Shown: one piece after another, positions 1 through 9,652 of the stretch
Layout of the letters: each line of letters begins with the position of its first letter
Position numbering within the stretch: the first letter of the stretch is position 1
Source: Copromyces sp. CBS 386.78
Taxonomy: Eukaryota; Ascomycota; Sordariomycetes; Sordariales; Sordariaceae
Reading direction: 5' to 3'
Length of the DNA: 64,000 bases
Assembly (NCBI GenBank): GCA_030685235.1
Contig: MU839117.1
Coordinates: 124,001-188,000 of the forward strand
Notes under the pieces: generated by a model
Databases searched by the model: none
Seen by the model: only the letters and a program-made list of their open reading frames with translations
Told to the model about the DNA's origin: nothing
Translations under genes and position numbers: made by a program

Positions 1-1557
1 TTGGCTCTAATGCAAGAGGAGATTGACAACCCTGCTCTGGCTGCTCAAAGGAACCAGCAAGTCAGCCGCAAGGGAAGAAGCCCTCTGACCACTCCATTGT
101 GGGTCCTCCTCACCACTCTTTTCGTCGCATACGCGGGCTGGTACCGGCAGGAGAAGATCGCGGTTGGGTACTGCGGTCTCGGGCGGGAATCGCGCCAGAT
201 TGTCGGGAGAAATATTAAATTGCCTGACTGGGCGACAGAAGTAGCCGACAAGATTGGCCTCCACGATTTTGTAGTCCCGGAATGGGCAGGTCCGTTCCTC
301 GAGCCCGACTGCGAACCGTGCCCTCCGCATGCGTACTGCTACGATGCTTTCATTGCCCGCTGCGAGCCAGGGTTCGTTCTTCAGCCTCACCCGCTTTCCT
401 TTGGAGGTCTTGTGCCCCTGCCACCCACATGCGAACCCGACGGCGAGAAGGCGCGCAAAGTTCAAGCCGTTGCCAACAAGGCCGTTGAGGAGCTCCGGGA
501 CCGCAGAGCCAAGTACGAGTGTGGCGAGCCCTTGGAGCCTGAGGGTAAGCCTCTGGAGAGCCCAGCGATTGACGAGCAGGAACTCAAGGAGTCTCTGAGC
601 AAGAAGCGGAGCAAGCGGATGGCCGCCGAAGAGTTCGAGGAACTTTGGGCTGCGGCCTTGGGAGAAGTCAAGGCTCGGGATGAGGTTGAAGTCCACGTAA
701 CGGACTCCTACTACGAGTAAGTTTTCCAAGAATTATTTCACTTTTGAACAATTTGTGTTATGACAACAAAAGAAGAAAAAGAAGCTCTTTCTGACCACGC
801 CTTGACTAACCAGACCGGTTGCTTCCGAAACACTAGAAAAAGAGGTGCCTCCGGCTTTCCAACCACCAAGCTATCGTCCAGCTCTCTCGCTCGCCTTTCG
901 TACTCCTGCGCGCTCCGCCGATCCGTCAAGCTTGGACTGGCTCGACATCGACTCAGCATTGGTGGAGTGATCCTCTCGCTCCTCTCACTCATCTACGGCC
1001 GCAACGCCATCCGCTCCCACCGCGCCGTCGCCCGCCAGATCCCCGGCTTGGTCGACCAGGTTCTCGACCGTCTCGCTCTCCAAAAGGAAATCGCCTTCGA
1101 GTCGGACGGCGACGACGACGCCTTTCTGTTCCTGCCCAACCTACGTGACGACGTGCTCCGGTCCGTCCACCGCCTCGCCGAGCGCGAGCGCGTGTGGAAG
1201 AAGGTCGCGGCCGTCGTGGAGCAGAACAGCAATGTCCGCACGGGCCAGCGCGAGAGCAGCAGCGGCGAGATCGCCCGCGCCTGGGAGTGGATCGGACCCA
1301 GCCGGCCTGGGATCACGGGCGGGGAGGCCAGGAGGCGGTTGAAGTACGGCAACAATACTCAAAGAGTTTCTTGGGGCCCGGATGTCAAGACTGAGGCTGA
1401 GGTGGAGGAGGAGGAGCAGCAGCAGCAGCAGCAGCAGGTGGTGAAGGGGGAGGAGGATCAAGACAATCATGAGACTCCTACTCATCCGCCCGCGAGGAGG
1501 GCCGGCGGTAGTAGGTTTGGATTTAGGAAATGGACTGAGGGAAGGCCGATTTACTAG
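1..1557 (+). CDS. src1: Src1/Heh/MAN1-type inner nuclear membrane protein, 5'-truncated
   Basis: The gene is cut by the left window edge, so its N-terminus (where the HeH/LEM-like motif of the family would lie) is missing. I read two exons, 1-716 and 837-1557. The intron at 717-836 has a GTAAGT donor, a CTAAC branch site at 806-810 and a TAG acceptor, and it restores the frame. The visible 478 residues contain a transmembrane segment (about 31-47), then a Cys-rich stretch with the motif CEPCPPHAYCYD typical of the Man1/Src1 C-terminal domain. A second hydrophobic segment lies at about 278-293, and a C-terminal domain with an aromatic WEWIG motif follows. A run of seven Gln sits in an acidic tail near residue 450. 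Family members anchor chromatin, especially rDNA and subtelomeres, at the inner nuclear membrane. Family assignment is firm; the symbol is by homology. Confidence 0.85.
717..836 (+). other. Intron between the lumenal domain and second membrane helix of src1
   Basis: The GTAAGT donor lies at 717-722 and the TAG acceptor ends at 836. An in-frame TAA occurs at 718-720, so an unspliced transcript would stop immediately after the lumenal domain and lack the second membrane helix. Confidence 0.75.
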
Positions 1558-2136
1558 ATGGCCTGGGTCATGTCCTTGTTTCTCAATGAGTTCTTTACTT
1601 GTGTATGAGGAAGGCGTAAACGGTTCAGTTACTCCATGTGTACATATACTTGATGGGTAGTCATTGTTCCTTTACCTTTTTTCTGGGGCCTCTTTTCTTC
1701 CCTGGCCGTCTTGGTCCTCTTTTATTTGTTCACAGACCGTTTCGGTGGTCCTTAGTGACAGTTAGGGAGGCGTTTGGGTTTTATATCCGTTTGCCAAATG
1801 AATCTCCTGACGCGCGAGCACTATCTAGAACAAGTTTCCTCACGATATCCGTGATCATAATGTGAACTCTCAACGCCGTTTCTCGTCACCTAAGAGTGAT
1901 TACCGAAACAATCAGCTAAGCATAAGCCTCTTCTTCCCCGTCCTCGCCCCTTCCTCGATCTTATGTAACTTGAAACAACAAGCTCAGACCAACACACCGT
2001 ACACACGTAGCCATTTTTTCGTCCTCAACATTTCAATCTAAGGATGCGCTCTGTTTTCCGAGGTACGCTCAATTAAATGCTTTCATGTCTATTTGTAAAT
2101 TTTCCCTTTTATTTAATTTTCCCCATCTCAAACGTC
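1558..2136. other. Convergent intergenic region src1/his1
   Basis: This 580 bp stretch separates the stop codons of two convergent genes and must hold both 3' UTRs. It is T-rich on the + strand and carries no ORF or repeat that I can support. Confidence 0.7.
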
Positions 2137-3404
2137 TTACGCCCTGCTGCCACGAGTGTTGTGGATATCGAGCACGATAATATCGGTAGCACCAACGATG
2201 GTGAGATCGTCCATAACAGTAGCGATGCGCTTCTTCTCGACCATGGCGCTGACGGCAACCCAGCCCTCGGCCTCGAGCGAGGTGACGGTGGGGGCGCGCT
2301 TGCCGGGGGTGATCTTGGTGGCGTCGGCCAGACGGGAGCGCTCAACGTTGTACTGGCAGAGCACGTATTTTTGAGCGGTGATAACGCCACCAATACGGGC
2401 CGCGATCAGGTCGACCATCTCGGGGTTGCTGGGGGCCTTGGACTTAATGAGGATGGCGGAGGAGTCGACGACGGTGTCGATGGCCATGAGGCCGGCGGCC
2501 TTCATGGTCTCTCCGGACTCTGCCAGGGAGTAAATATGTCAGCTACTGCGTCAGGGGCTGGGAAGAGTTGCAGGGAAAGCGCTGAATTACTCACCAACAA
2601 GATCGACGATGCCGTCGGCAACACCGAGAGCGCAGGCAGCCTCGACACTGCCGCTGAGCTCAATAATCTGAGTCTTGAGCTTACGGCCGGCCAACTGGGA
2701 GGCATCCGCATCCACAAGACCCTCCTGCTCCAGCTCGAGACGGGCAAAGTATTCTTGCGCAAGGTGAACAAAGCTGGTACCAATGTTCTTGCCGATCAAG
2801 TCCTTGCCGGTAGCATACTCGCCCTTAACGGGAACCTGGACCTGGAGCCTGCAGGCGCCGAAGCCGAGCTCCATGACGGTATCGCAACCCTGGGGTTTAG
2901 CCTTCTCGCCGTCCTGGGTGCTCCACTCGCCGCTCTGGCGACGGGCGCGGGCAACGGCGCGGACGCCGGCATCGTGCTCCTGGACTTGATCGTAGCCAGT
3001 AATACCGAGGTCGACACGGCCCTCACCGACGAAGGTCGGGATATCGGCGGCGGGAAGGAAGACGAGGGCGATGGGGAGGTTCTTGACGAGGGCAATGTCG
3101 AGGCGGTTCTCGCGGCGGAACTGGATGTCGGCGCCCTCGAGGAGGTTCAAGCAGGCTTGCAAAAGACGGCCCTCTGCGAGAGATTGTGGCGTTAGATATT
3201 CGACCGGGCACTCGGTACAATATGTCATGACTCACTCTTGGGGACGGCGAAAAGAAGGCGGCCTTCGAGGCTTTGGAAGACGTCAGCTTGTGTGCCTTTT
3301 TACTGGCCCTTGTAGATGTGGGATCGACGGCGACGGGAAGTCGGATCGAAGACGTCGAGCAACGGTGGTCGGATGGACATGACTAACTGGTTTACCAGAT
3401 CCAT
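2137..3404 (-). CDS. his1: ATP phosphoribosyltransferase (first step of histidine biosynthesis)
   Basis: The enzyme joins ATP and PRPP to give phosphoribosyl-ATP, the committed step of histidine synthesis, and is normally feedback-inhibited by histidine. I read four exons in transcription order: 3404-3388, 3270-3236, 3173-2595 and 2519-2137 (337 residues). The start was chosen because the spliced N-terminus begins MDLVNHLEGRLLFAVPKKGR, which matches the invariant start of fungal HisG proteins. Introns are 117, 62 and 75 bp with GTTAGT, GTGAGT and GTGAGT donors. The motifs LPAADIPTFVGEG, GSVEAACALG and ADGIVDLVESGET form the HisG catalytic core and PRPP site. The last 110 residues form the short histidine-binding domain. 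About 25 extra residues relative to yeast lie after GITGYDQVQE; they are GC-rich and coding-like, so they are not a missed intron. The gene converges on src1. Confidence 0.95.
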
Positions 3405-3739
3405 GATGGGCTATGTAGTGTAGAGGACAAAAAAGGTTGGGTATATAAGGGTTGCGAAGAGAAATTGGCGTCGGTCGAGGGTATGTGGACTGAAATTGAA
3501 GAATGTGAACAGTCAGTTGAGTCTGCGATTTGGAAACAAAGAAGAGAGAGTTTTCTTGGATACAGGCAGGACTTGAAACAAGAGATCAGGACAAGACTCT
3601 CAAGTATACAAGGTGGGCTGGCGGGGGTGGATGACATACCTTGGACGACCCTAGACAACTGTAGCTTGGTGTGGAATATGGATCGGATGGAAGTGGACGT
3701 CGGGAGCAAAGATGGAGATTGTCCTTGACGGGCAGGTTA

Positions 3740-4028
3740 CAGTCAAGTCTGCAAATACCGATACGAGGTATAACGATAATCTGGGTATAACGTTCAAGTT
3801 GGCCGCCACCGTTCCATTTGTATGGTGATCGTTATACCTGTTAGGTGGTAGAGATGGGAAACATAACCGACTCACCCCTTTGGCCGTACCTCAGCCGCCA
3901 CTTTTTGGTGCTTGAGTACCTGTCTGAGCCTGCCTTGGCGTGCTTGGCACTGCTGGAGGTAACGATAATCTGGGTATAGCGATCAGATTGGCCGGTACAC
4001 TTGATATCGTTATTTGCAGACTTGACTG
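3740..4028. mobile_element. Tc1/mariner-type MITE, 289 bp, TA target duplication
   Basis: The 24-base terminal inverted repeats begin CAGTCAAGTCTGCAAATA and match at 23 of 24 positions (3740-3763 against 4005-4028). TA dinucleotides flank both ends (3738-3739 and 4029-4030). CAGT termini with a TA duplication are typical of Tc1/mariner relatives. There is no transposase ORF, so it is non-autonomous. A 12-base perfect inverted repeat (3767-3778 and 3828-3839) lies inside, and a sequence starting ACGATAATCTGGGTATA occurs twice, near 3772 and 3962. Confidence 0.8.
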
Positions 4029-5207
4029 TAGTTGGAATTTTCCTGATTTGGCGCATCCAGGACCATGGAGCCCACCAACGGCGACCAAAAGGCCCACGTT
4101 CCTGAATCGGAGCTAAAGGATGGTGACTGGAGATTTGTCTGTGTGACTGGGTGCCCCTCGCCGGTTCCGTCCCGCGTTGATCGACCAGTGGGGGTTCCCA
4201 GCAAAACAGCTCTGCGGGTGGCGGGGCTCCCCGACCCGCTCAAAGTCGGGTATCGGCCTGTCGGAGTGACGGCCACCGGCCCAAGCCGGATTTTTAGCTA
4301 AGCAGCCAAGTACCACTGTACCGTTGTCGTCATAACTCGAATTGGGTTTCCATTTGGCTTCAAAGATATCCCTTTCCCATCCTTCCGGAAGATGCTCCAT
4401 GGCAATTCAAACGGTGATCTGCCTCAATCTCAGCCTGAAGCACGTGTCAGAACGCGCTCCAGATCTGCAAGGTACAATGCAGATGAAATGTCCCTGGCTC
4501 AGGCACAGGTGAAAGTTACCGTGCTGTGTATCGGTATAGTGTATCCATATATACGGTACCCGCATTTGAGGTCCTTCGGGGTCCAGGTGCAAGTGTACAA
4601 CAGGAGCAGACAGGGACGTATCGATACATCCCCGCCACTATTACTATAGCCGTCAATGGATGGAAAGTGCTTACCTTGTCATCAGAAGCGTCAAGGTCTT
4701 CTTGCTGTGACTTTATATGCGCTGCGATGATTTTCTCCTGCGTAGAAACCATCACCAGAAAGACCCCTGTCAACCCCCCGAAACTGAAGATACGTCACCC
4801 CTTTCCATTTTCCATGCACTCCTCCCAAGTTCCATTCGCCGGGGCTCACTCCCGATGGCCAAATTAAGTCGCTGGGCAACTCTGGGCTGTCCCTCTATAC
4901 GAACCCCGTACGTAAAGGTAACAAGAGGAAGCGTAACTAAAACGTAACGGCGTACTAGATTAAGTACCTCTAGGGGGCTCGCAGGGCTGGGCGGCAGTGT
5001 TCCATTCCTGTGTATGTACACCATGCCCTGATAAGACAGGCGAGCATGGCCCTTTTTTTATTTATTTCTTATGAATCGCAACATTTCCATCATGACAAAT
5101 GTCTTAAACATCCGTCGTTCTTGACCACCTCACTCGTTTTCCTTGTCAACTTTCTCCCTTGTTTGCTTCTTTCTTTTTGCTTTCAACCCTCTCGTTCAGG
5201 ATCCCTT

Positions 5208-5240
5208 ATGTCAACCCTCCCCTTCTGCCGCGCCGCATAA
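5208..5240 (+). promoter_or_regulatory. Possible upstream ORF in the transporter leader
   Basis: A ten-codon ATG-initiated ORF lies in the pyrimidine-rich stretch preceding the transporter start. It could reduce translation of the main ORF if present in the mature mRNA. A TTCAG immediately upstream could also be a splice acceptor, so transcript mapping decides this. Confidence 0.25.
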
Positions 5241-5517
5241 TTCCCCCAAGATATCGCTTGTGCTCCCGAAACAGCACCAACCCTCAATCCCAACTGAGAC
5301 CGAGACGGAAAGCGTGTACAACGGCTGAACCGCATGCGGCACGATCCACGACAGTAGGCGCAACCGTATCCTACGCTTTCTAGTCCCATCCTTCCTCGCA
5401 TTGCGCCTCCGATCCCTTTCGGTTGAGGATAGGCAGCCCGCTTAGTGTAATGCGCATCTGCTAGGTAAGCGAAATCACCAGAGCTCCTTTAGTTTGAAGA
5501 TCCAGAAGCTGTACTCC

Positions 5518-7816
5518 ATGGGCACGACGAACCCCGTACGTACGGTACCAGGGAGCAGCAGCAGCAACTGCACATACCCTCTCTCCAGACTCGATATGGA
5601 CGCAATGTGCGCCCACCATGTCCTACATCCCGACGGCACAATGACTGATTCGATAGCTCCTACAGACGGCAAGACACCCGACCACGTCTCTGCGCCTTTC
5701 GAGCCCCGGCCGATATATCTGACCTCAGCACCACCGTTTCCCGATTTCGAGTTCCCGACAGAGCAGGGCAATCCGTCTCACCAAGGGGAAAAGTTACTGG
5801 ACCGTCATTGCAAGGAGGAGGAGGGCTTGTGTCCCAATCAGTGGGCGGGTTCCGGTGAACAAGAAGACAACAGTGGTAGTGACTCTGAAGGAGAGATCGT
5901 CGAAATGTCAACATGGAGGGGGACACCATCGGTGAAAGGGAGTACGGAGACTATGCGCATGCTCTTGTTGACATGCGTCTCGGTTGGCATCACGTTAGTA
6001 TACACGAAGAAGAAGACAAAGAGGGAGGATCTGAGGTTACTGACGTTTTGATCTTCACAGCTTCACATGGGGTGTTGAAATGACCTGTAAGTCTTGGATA
6101 CAATGATAGGGTCCTGGAATTCGGAGACAATTGCTAACCAGGTGCTGTTCAGACTGTACGCCCTACCTTCTCTCCCTGGGACTTACCAAGGGCCAAACCT
6201 CGATGGTCTGGGTTGCCGGACCTTTATCTGGCTTGATAGTACAACCGATAATAGGCGTCATCGCGGATCAATCAAAGTCGAAATGGGGCAGGAGGCGACC
6301 TGTCATCATTGTTGGGTCCATCATTACAGCATTGGCTCTCATGGCCCTGGGCTTTACCAAGGAGATAGTGTCCTACTTCATCTGGGATCCGACATATTCT
6401 AGAGCGTGCACAATTGCTGTTGCTGTCCTCTCGCTCTACTGCGTTGACTTTGCGATCAACGCCGGTAAGGCCCACTCTTATGCTCCTGAGGTTTAGCATC
6501 ACAGTACTAACGCATGTGCTCCTTAAAGTCATGTCTTGCGCGAGAAGCCTGGTTGTAGATACTCTGCCGATTCAGAAACAACAAAGCGGCGCAGCATGGG
6601 GTAAGTTCCCCGAATCACATGTTAGACGTTGTGTTATTCTAACTTCACCTTAGCAAGCCGCATGGGTTCACTAGGACATATTATCGGTTACGGCATGGGC
6701 GCGATCGACCTTCTCGGGCTTTTTGGGACGTCTTTGGGAGACACACAATTCAAGCAGCTTACTGTCATCGCCGCTCTCGGGATGCTTGTCACATCTTCCG
6801 TAACCTGTTGGGCGGTGACTGAGCGGGTTCTTGTCACTGTCCGGCCCGATCCTCGTCGTCATTCTGGTCGTTTCAAGGTCGTACGCCAAATCGTCTCGAC
6901 GCTCATTACTCTACCTCCTCGCATCCGCGCCATCTGCTATGCAGTCTTCTGGTCCTGGATCGGCTGGTTCCCATTCATCATCTACAGCAGCACCTGGGTA
7001 GGCGAGACCTACTTCCGCTACGACGTGCCCGTCGACGCCAACGGTTCGAGCGACGCCCTGGGCGACATGGGCCGGATCGGCAGCACCGCCTTGACCGTCT
7101 ACTCGACCGTGACCTTCATCAGCGCCTGGATCCTGCCGCCCTTCATCCGCGCGCCCGAGGACAACACGTTCACGCACCGGCCACCCGCTAGCATCGCCAA
7201 CCTCGTCGAGACGGTCAACAAGTACAAACCCGACCTGCTTTCGGCCTGGATCGCCAGCCACCTCATGTTCGCCTTCGCCATGTTTCTGACCCCCTTCGCC
7301 GCCTCGTTCCGCTTCGCCACCGTCCTGGTCGCCCTGTGCGGCATCCCCTGGAGCATCGCCATGTGGGCGCCCACCACGTTCCTGGGCGTCGAGGTCAACA
7401 AGCTCAGCGGTGCTCCCGACCCCATGTCCCCAGGAGCCGCCACCAGCAACCCTTCCTACAGGAGATTATCCACCAGCAGCATCGAGATGCGCTTCGTCAA
7501 CGAGCCTGCTGGCGCTAGCATCGGCGCTGTTGAGGACGGCGCCACCGCAGGAAACAGCTCAACCGGCGAGCTGAGCGGTATCTACTTTGGCATTCTCAAC
7601 ATCTACACCACCATCCCGCAGTTCATCGCGACCTTTATGAGCACAATCGTCTTTGCCATCCTGGAGCCGGGCAAGAGCCCGGAGCTGGCGACGGATGCGC
7701 ACCCCAGCGAGCAGGCCAACACGGACGGTCCGAATGCGATTGCCGTGTGCATGTTTATTGGGGCTATCAGCTCGTTGGTGGCGGCGTATGCTACTTCCAA
7801 GATGAGGGATATATGA
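5518..7816 (+). CDS. Sucrose/alpha-glucoside:proton symporter, GPH/SUT family
   Basis: This is a membrane transporter resembling plant SUT proteins and the fission yeast alpha-glucoside permease Sut1. It probably imports sucrose or maltose with protons across the plasma membrane. I read five exons, 5518-5993, 6061-6086, 6153-6464, 6529-6600 and 6654-7816, giving 682 residues. The frame is continuous across four introns of 53-67 bp, each with GT..AG ends. The first in-frame ATG in good context is at 5518. The roughly 150-residue N-terminal tail is acidic and hydrophilic. The membrane core follows, with LLSLGLTKGQTSMVWVAGPL, then the signature loop SKWGRRRPVIIVGS between early helices. About twelve helices are visible. 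A hydrophilic loop around residues 540-600 precedes the last helices. The 26-base second exon is very small but needed to join the first helix. Family is secure; substrate is inferred. Confidence 0.88.
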
Positions 7817-9652
7817 ATTTTGTTTTGGTTAATCGTTATAGAGAGGTGGTCTTGCATTCCTGCGCGTACAAAGCTGGGATAGGATCCTACGGATGTCCAT
7901 GGGCTACTTGACTCATTTTGAATAAGTAGTGTGTTGGGTAATTAGTTTATTGTATAAAAGGACAGGGGATTATTGAGAAAAGAGGCAGATATCACAGGAC
8001 TTTAATGAGCCTTGCTCACTATTTCGTGGTTAAGGATAAACGGTGGTTGGCTTGCTCGTTCCCTTACGACATGGCGTCTATTAGTCAAGCAATCGAGTAA
8101 GGATTCCTCACAGGTATGATATAGGGATGGTGTTTTTGGCTTTTGGCTTGTTGGCTACTTGATCCTTGATGTTTTCATCTTTTATCGTTGTATATATCTT
8201 TGGTTCTTGAGTTAATTAAATGATTCTCTTTGAGTGTCACTCACTCACCTACCTGTGATGTTTTCCCCTTCTGCATCTGGTGATGGGCTCACACGGCGGG
8301 AGGGACGAATGGACATGTCGAGCTTGTGAGCCTTACTTAGGGCAGATGAACCAACCAGATCCATCATTGTAGACCACTGCACTACAGTACAGGTTGTTGG
8401 AAGCTGAGCGTCTTTTGCTCTTGCCTCTTTGAAAACAATGGGGAGTGGGTGTCTTGACAACTGATGAAGACAGGTACGATCATGGTGGTGACCTTGATGC
8501 AAGGAGCTAGAGGCAGGCAGGCAGGCGCGTTCCTGGTAGTATTTACACTAGGTGAACCGAAGAAGCTGGGCCAGTCACAGGTTCCTTCCTTGTGCCTACT
8601 ATGAGAATCAAGGCAAGATCTAATGATATCTCGGCTTGATGACCAACGTGTTAGATTGATAATGATGTGCGTACCTACAAGTAAAGTTCGGAATTTACCA
8701 GATGCACCTATTTCACCTTGCAACCCGCTGCCCACCGAGATACAAATATAAACTTCAAAGGACCGAGGCAAAAATAACATGCGAGATGGTATCCGCGGAA
8801 ACTGAACCAAATGCGAACCAAATGCGAACGTAAACGGAAAAGAGAGAAACAGAGGTATCGTTAACGCGCTAAGAAAAAGGCAATCGAACGGAACTGAATG
8901 CTTGATAAAGGATAACACATCGACACGCACGCTTCCCGCCATAAGGATCCATATATGCGTTGGTGAGTTCCTTCCTTCGTGGGAAACACTAGTGACTCCT
9001 TCCTTCCATCCCTTAATACGGAAAGAGCGATCCGATGAAGATGAAGGTACCTGTCGTGTCTGACTGGAGGCTTCCTTGCTCTCCTGAAAACACATTCGCG
9101 TCTCATCCGAACTAGCCCCAAACACCGCGCGCAATGCTCCTCTTTGCCACTCGTCGGCCCTACCATAAAAATAACACCTGAGATAGTGATGGCGCGGTCG
9201 GTCTGACCGTAGACAATCATCCAGAAGTGCTTATAAAGGTCGTCCATCTCTGATGTGATGATGATTCTCCTTTGTCAAATGCCGAATATGTACCGATGGT
9301 CGCTGCTTCCAAAACACTCCTTCCCAGCTTGTGAAGACAAAAAGCTAGCAGAGCTAGTGCTCCACACTATCCTCAGCACAAAGCTTGCCATCCTATAATG
9401 ACGCTTCCGGGTAGTCCATTCCATAGTGTTGCATGAAAGTAAGGTAATGTATCCTGCCAGACGCAATCGGTTAATGATGGTGTGAAACGAACCCCCGAAT
9501 ACGCTTCACAGGGTAAACACGGCCTATGTTGTTGACCCTGACGTTCCTTTTGTTTGTTCGTCAACCATGAACTATCGCAGAGGTGCCACAGCCCTCCGCG
9601 AATGTCCCATATATCTTCGATCTTGACCCATTGTGGGCTTTTTTGATCAAGC
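7817..9652. other. Intergenic region between transporter and WD40 gene
   Basis: This 1.8 kb lies between two convergent genes and should contain both 3' UTRs. A 250-codon open frame on the minus strand (9134-8382) lacks an ATG at its head and has a composition unlike real proteins here, so I do not call it. A short minus-strand stretch starting at ATG 9247 (MDDLYKHFWMIVYGQTDRA) looks more protein-like but I could not extend it into a gene. Confidence 0.5.

Larger units (their letters stand above)
3405..5517. other. Intergenic region upstream of his1 and the sugar transporter
   Basis: This divergent promoter region is 2.1 kb long. It contains the MITE at 3740-4028. Just beyond it are two short overlapping ORFs on opposite strands with good start contexts, 4065-4301 (+) and 4400-4113 (-); I recognise neither. 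From about 5100 the + strand becomes pyrimidine-rich, as expected for the transporter 5' leader. That leader contains a ten-codon upstream ORF at 5208-5240. Confidence 0.6.

Noticed and set aside
2077..3195. 372-codon open frame antisense to his1
   Set aside because: It runs through exons and an intron of a clearly recognised enzyme and shows no motif of its own.
3860..3880. GACTCA near his1, possible general amino-acid control (CPC1/Gcn4) site
   Set aside because: It lacks the full TGACTCA consensus, lies inside the MITE and about 460 bases upstream of the start; too weak to annotate.
8382..9134. 250-codon minus-strand open frame
   Set aside because: No ATG at its head; Ser/Phe/Cys-rich with no domain; lies where 3' UTRs are expected. 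The short protein-like piece at ATG 9247 could not be extended by splicing.
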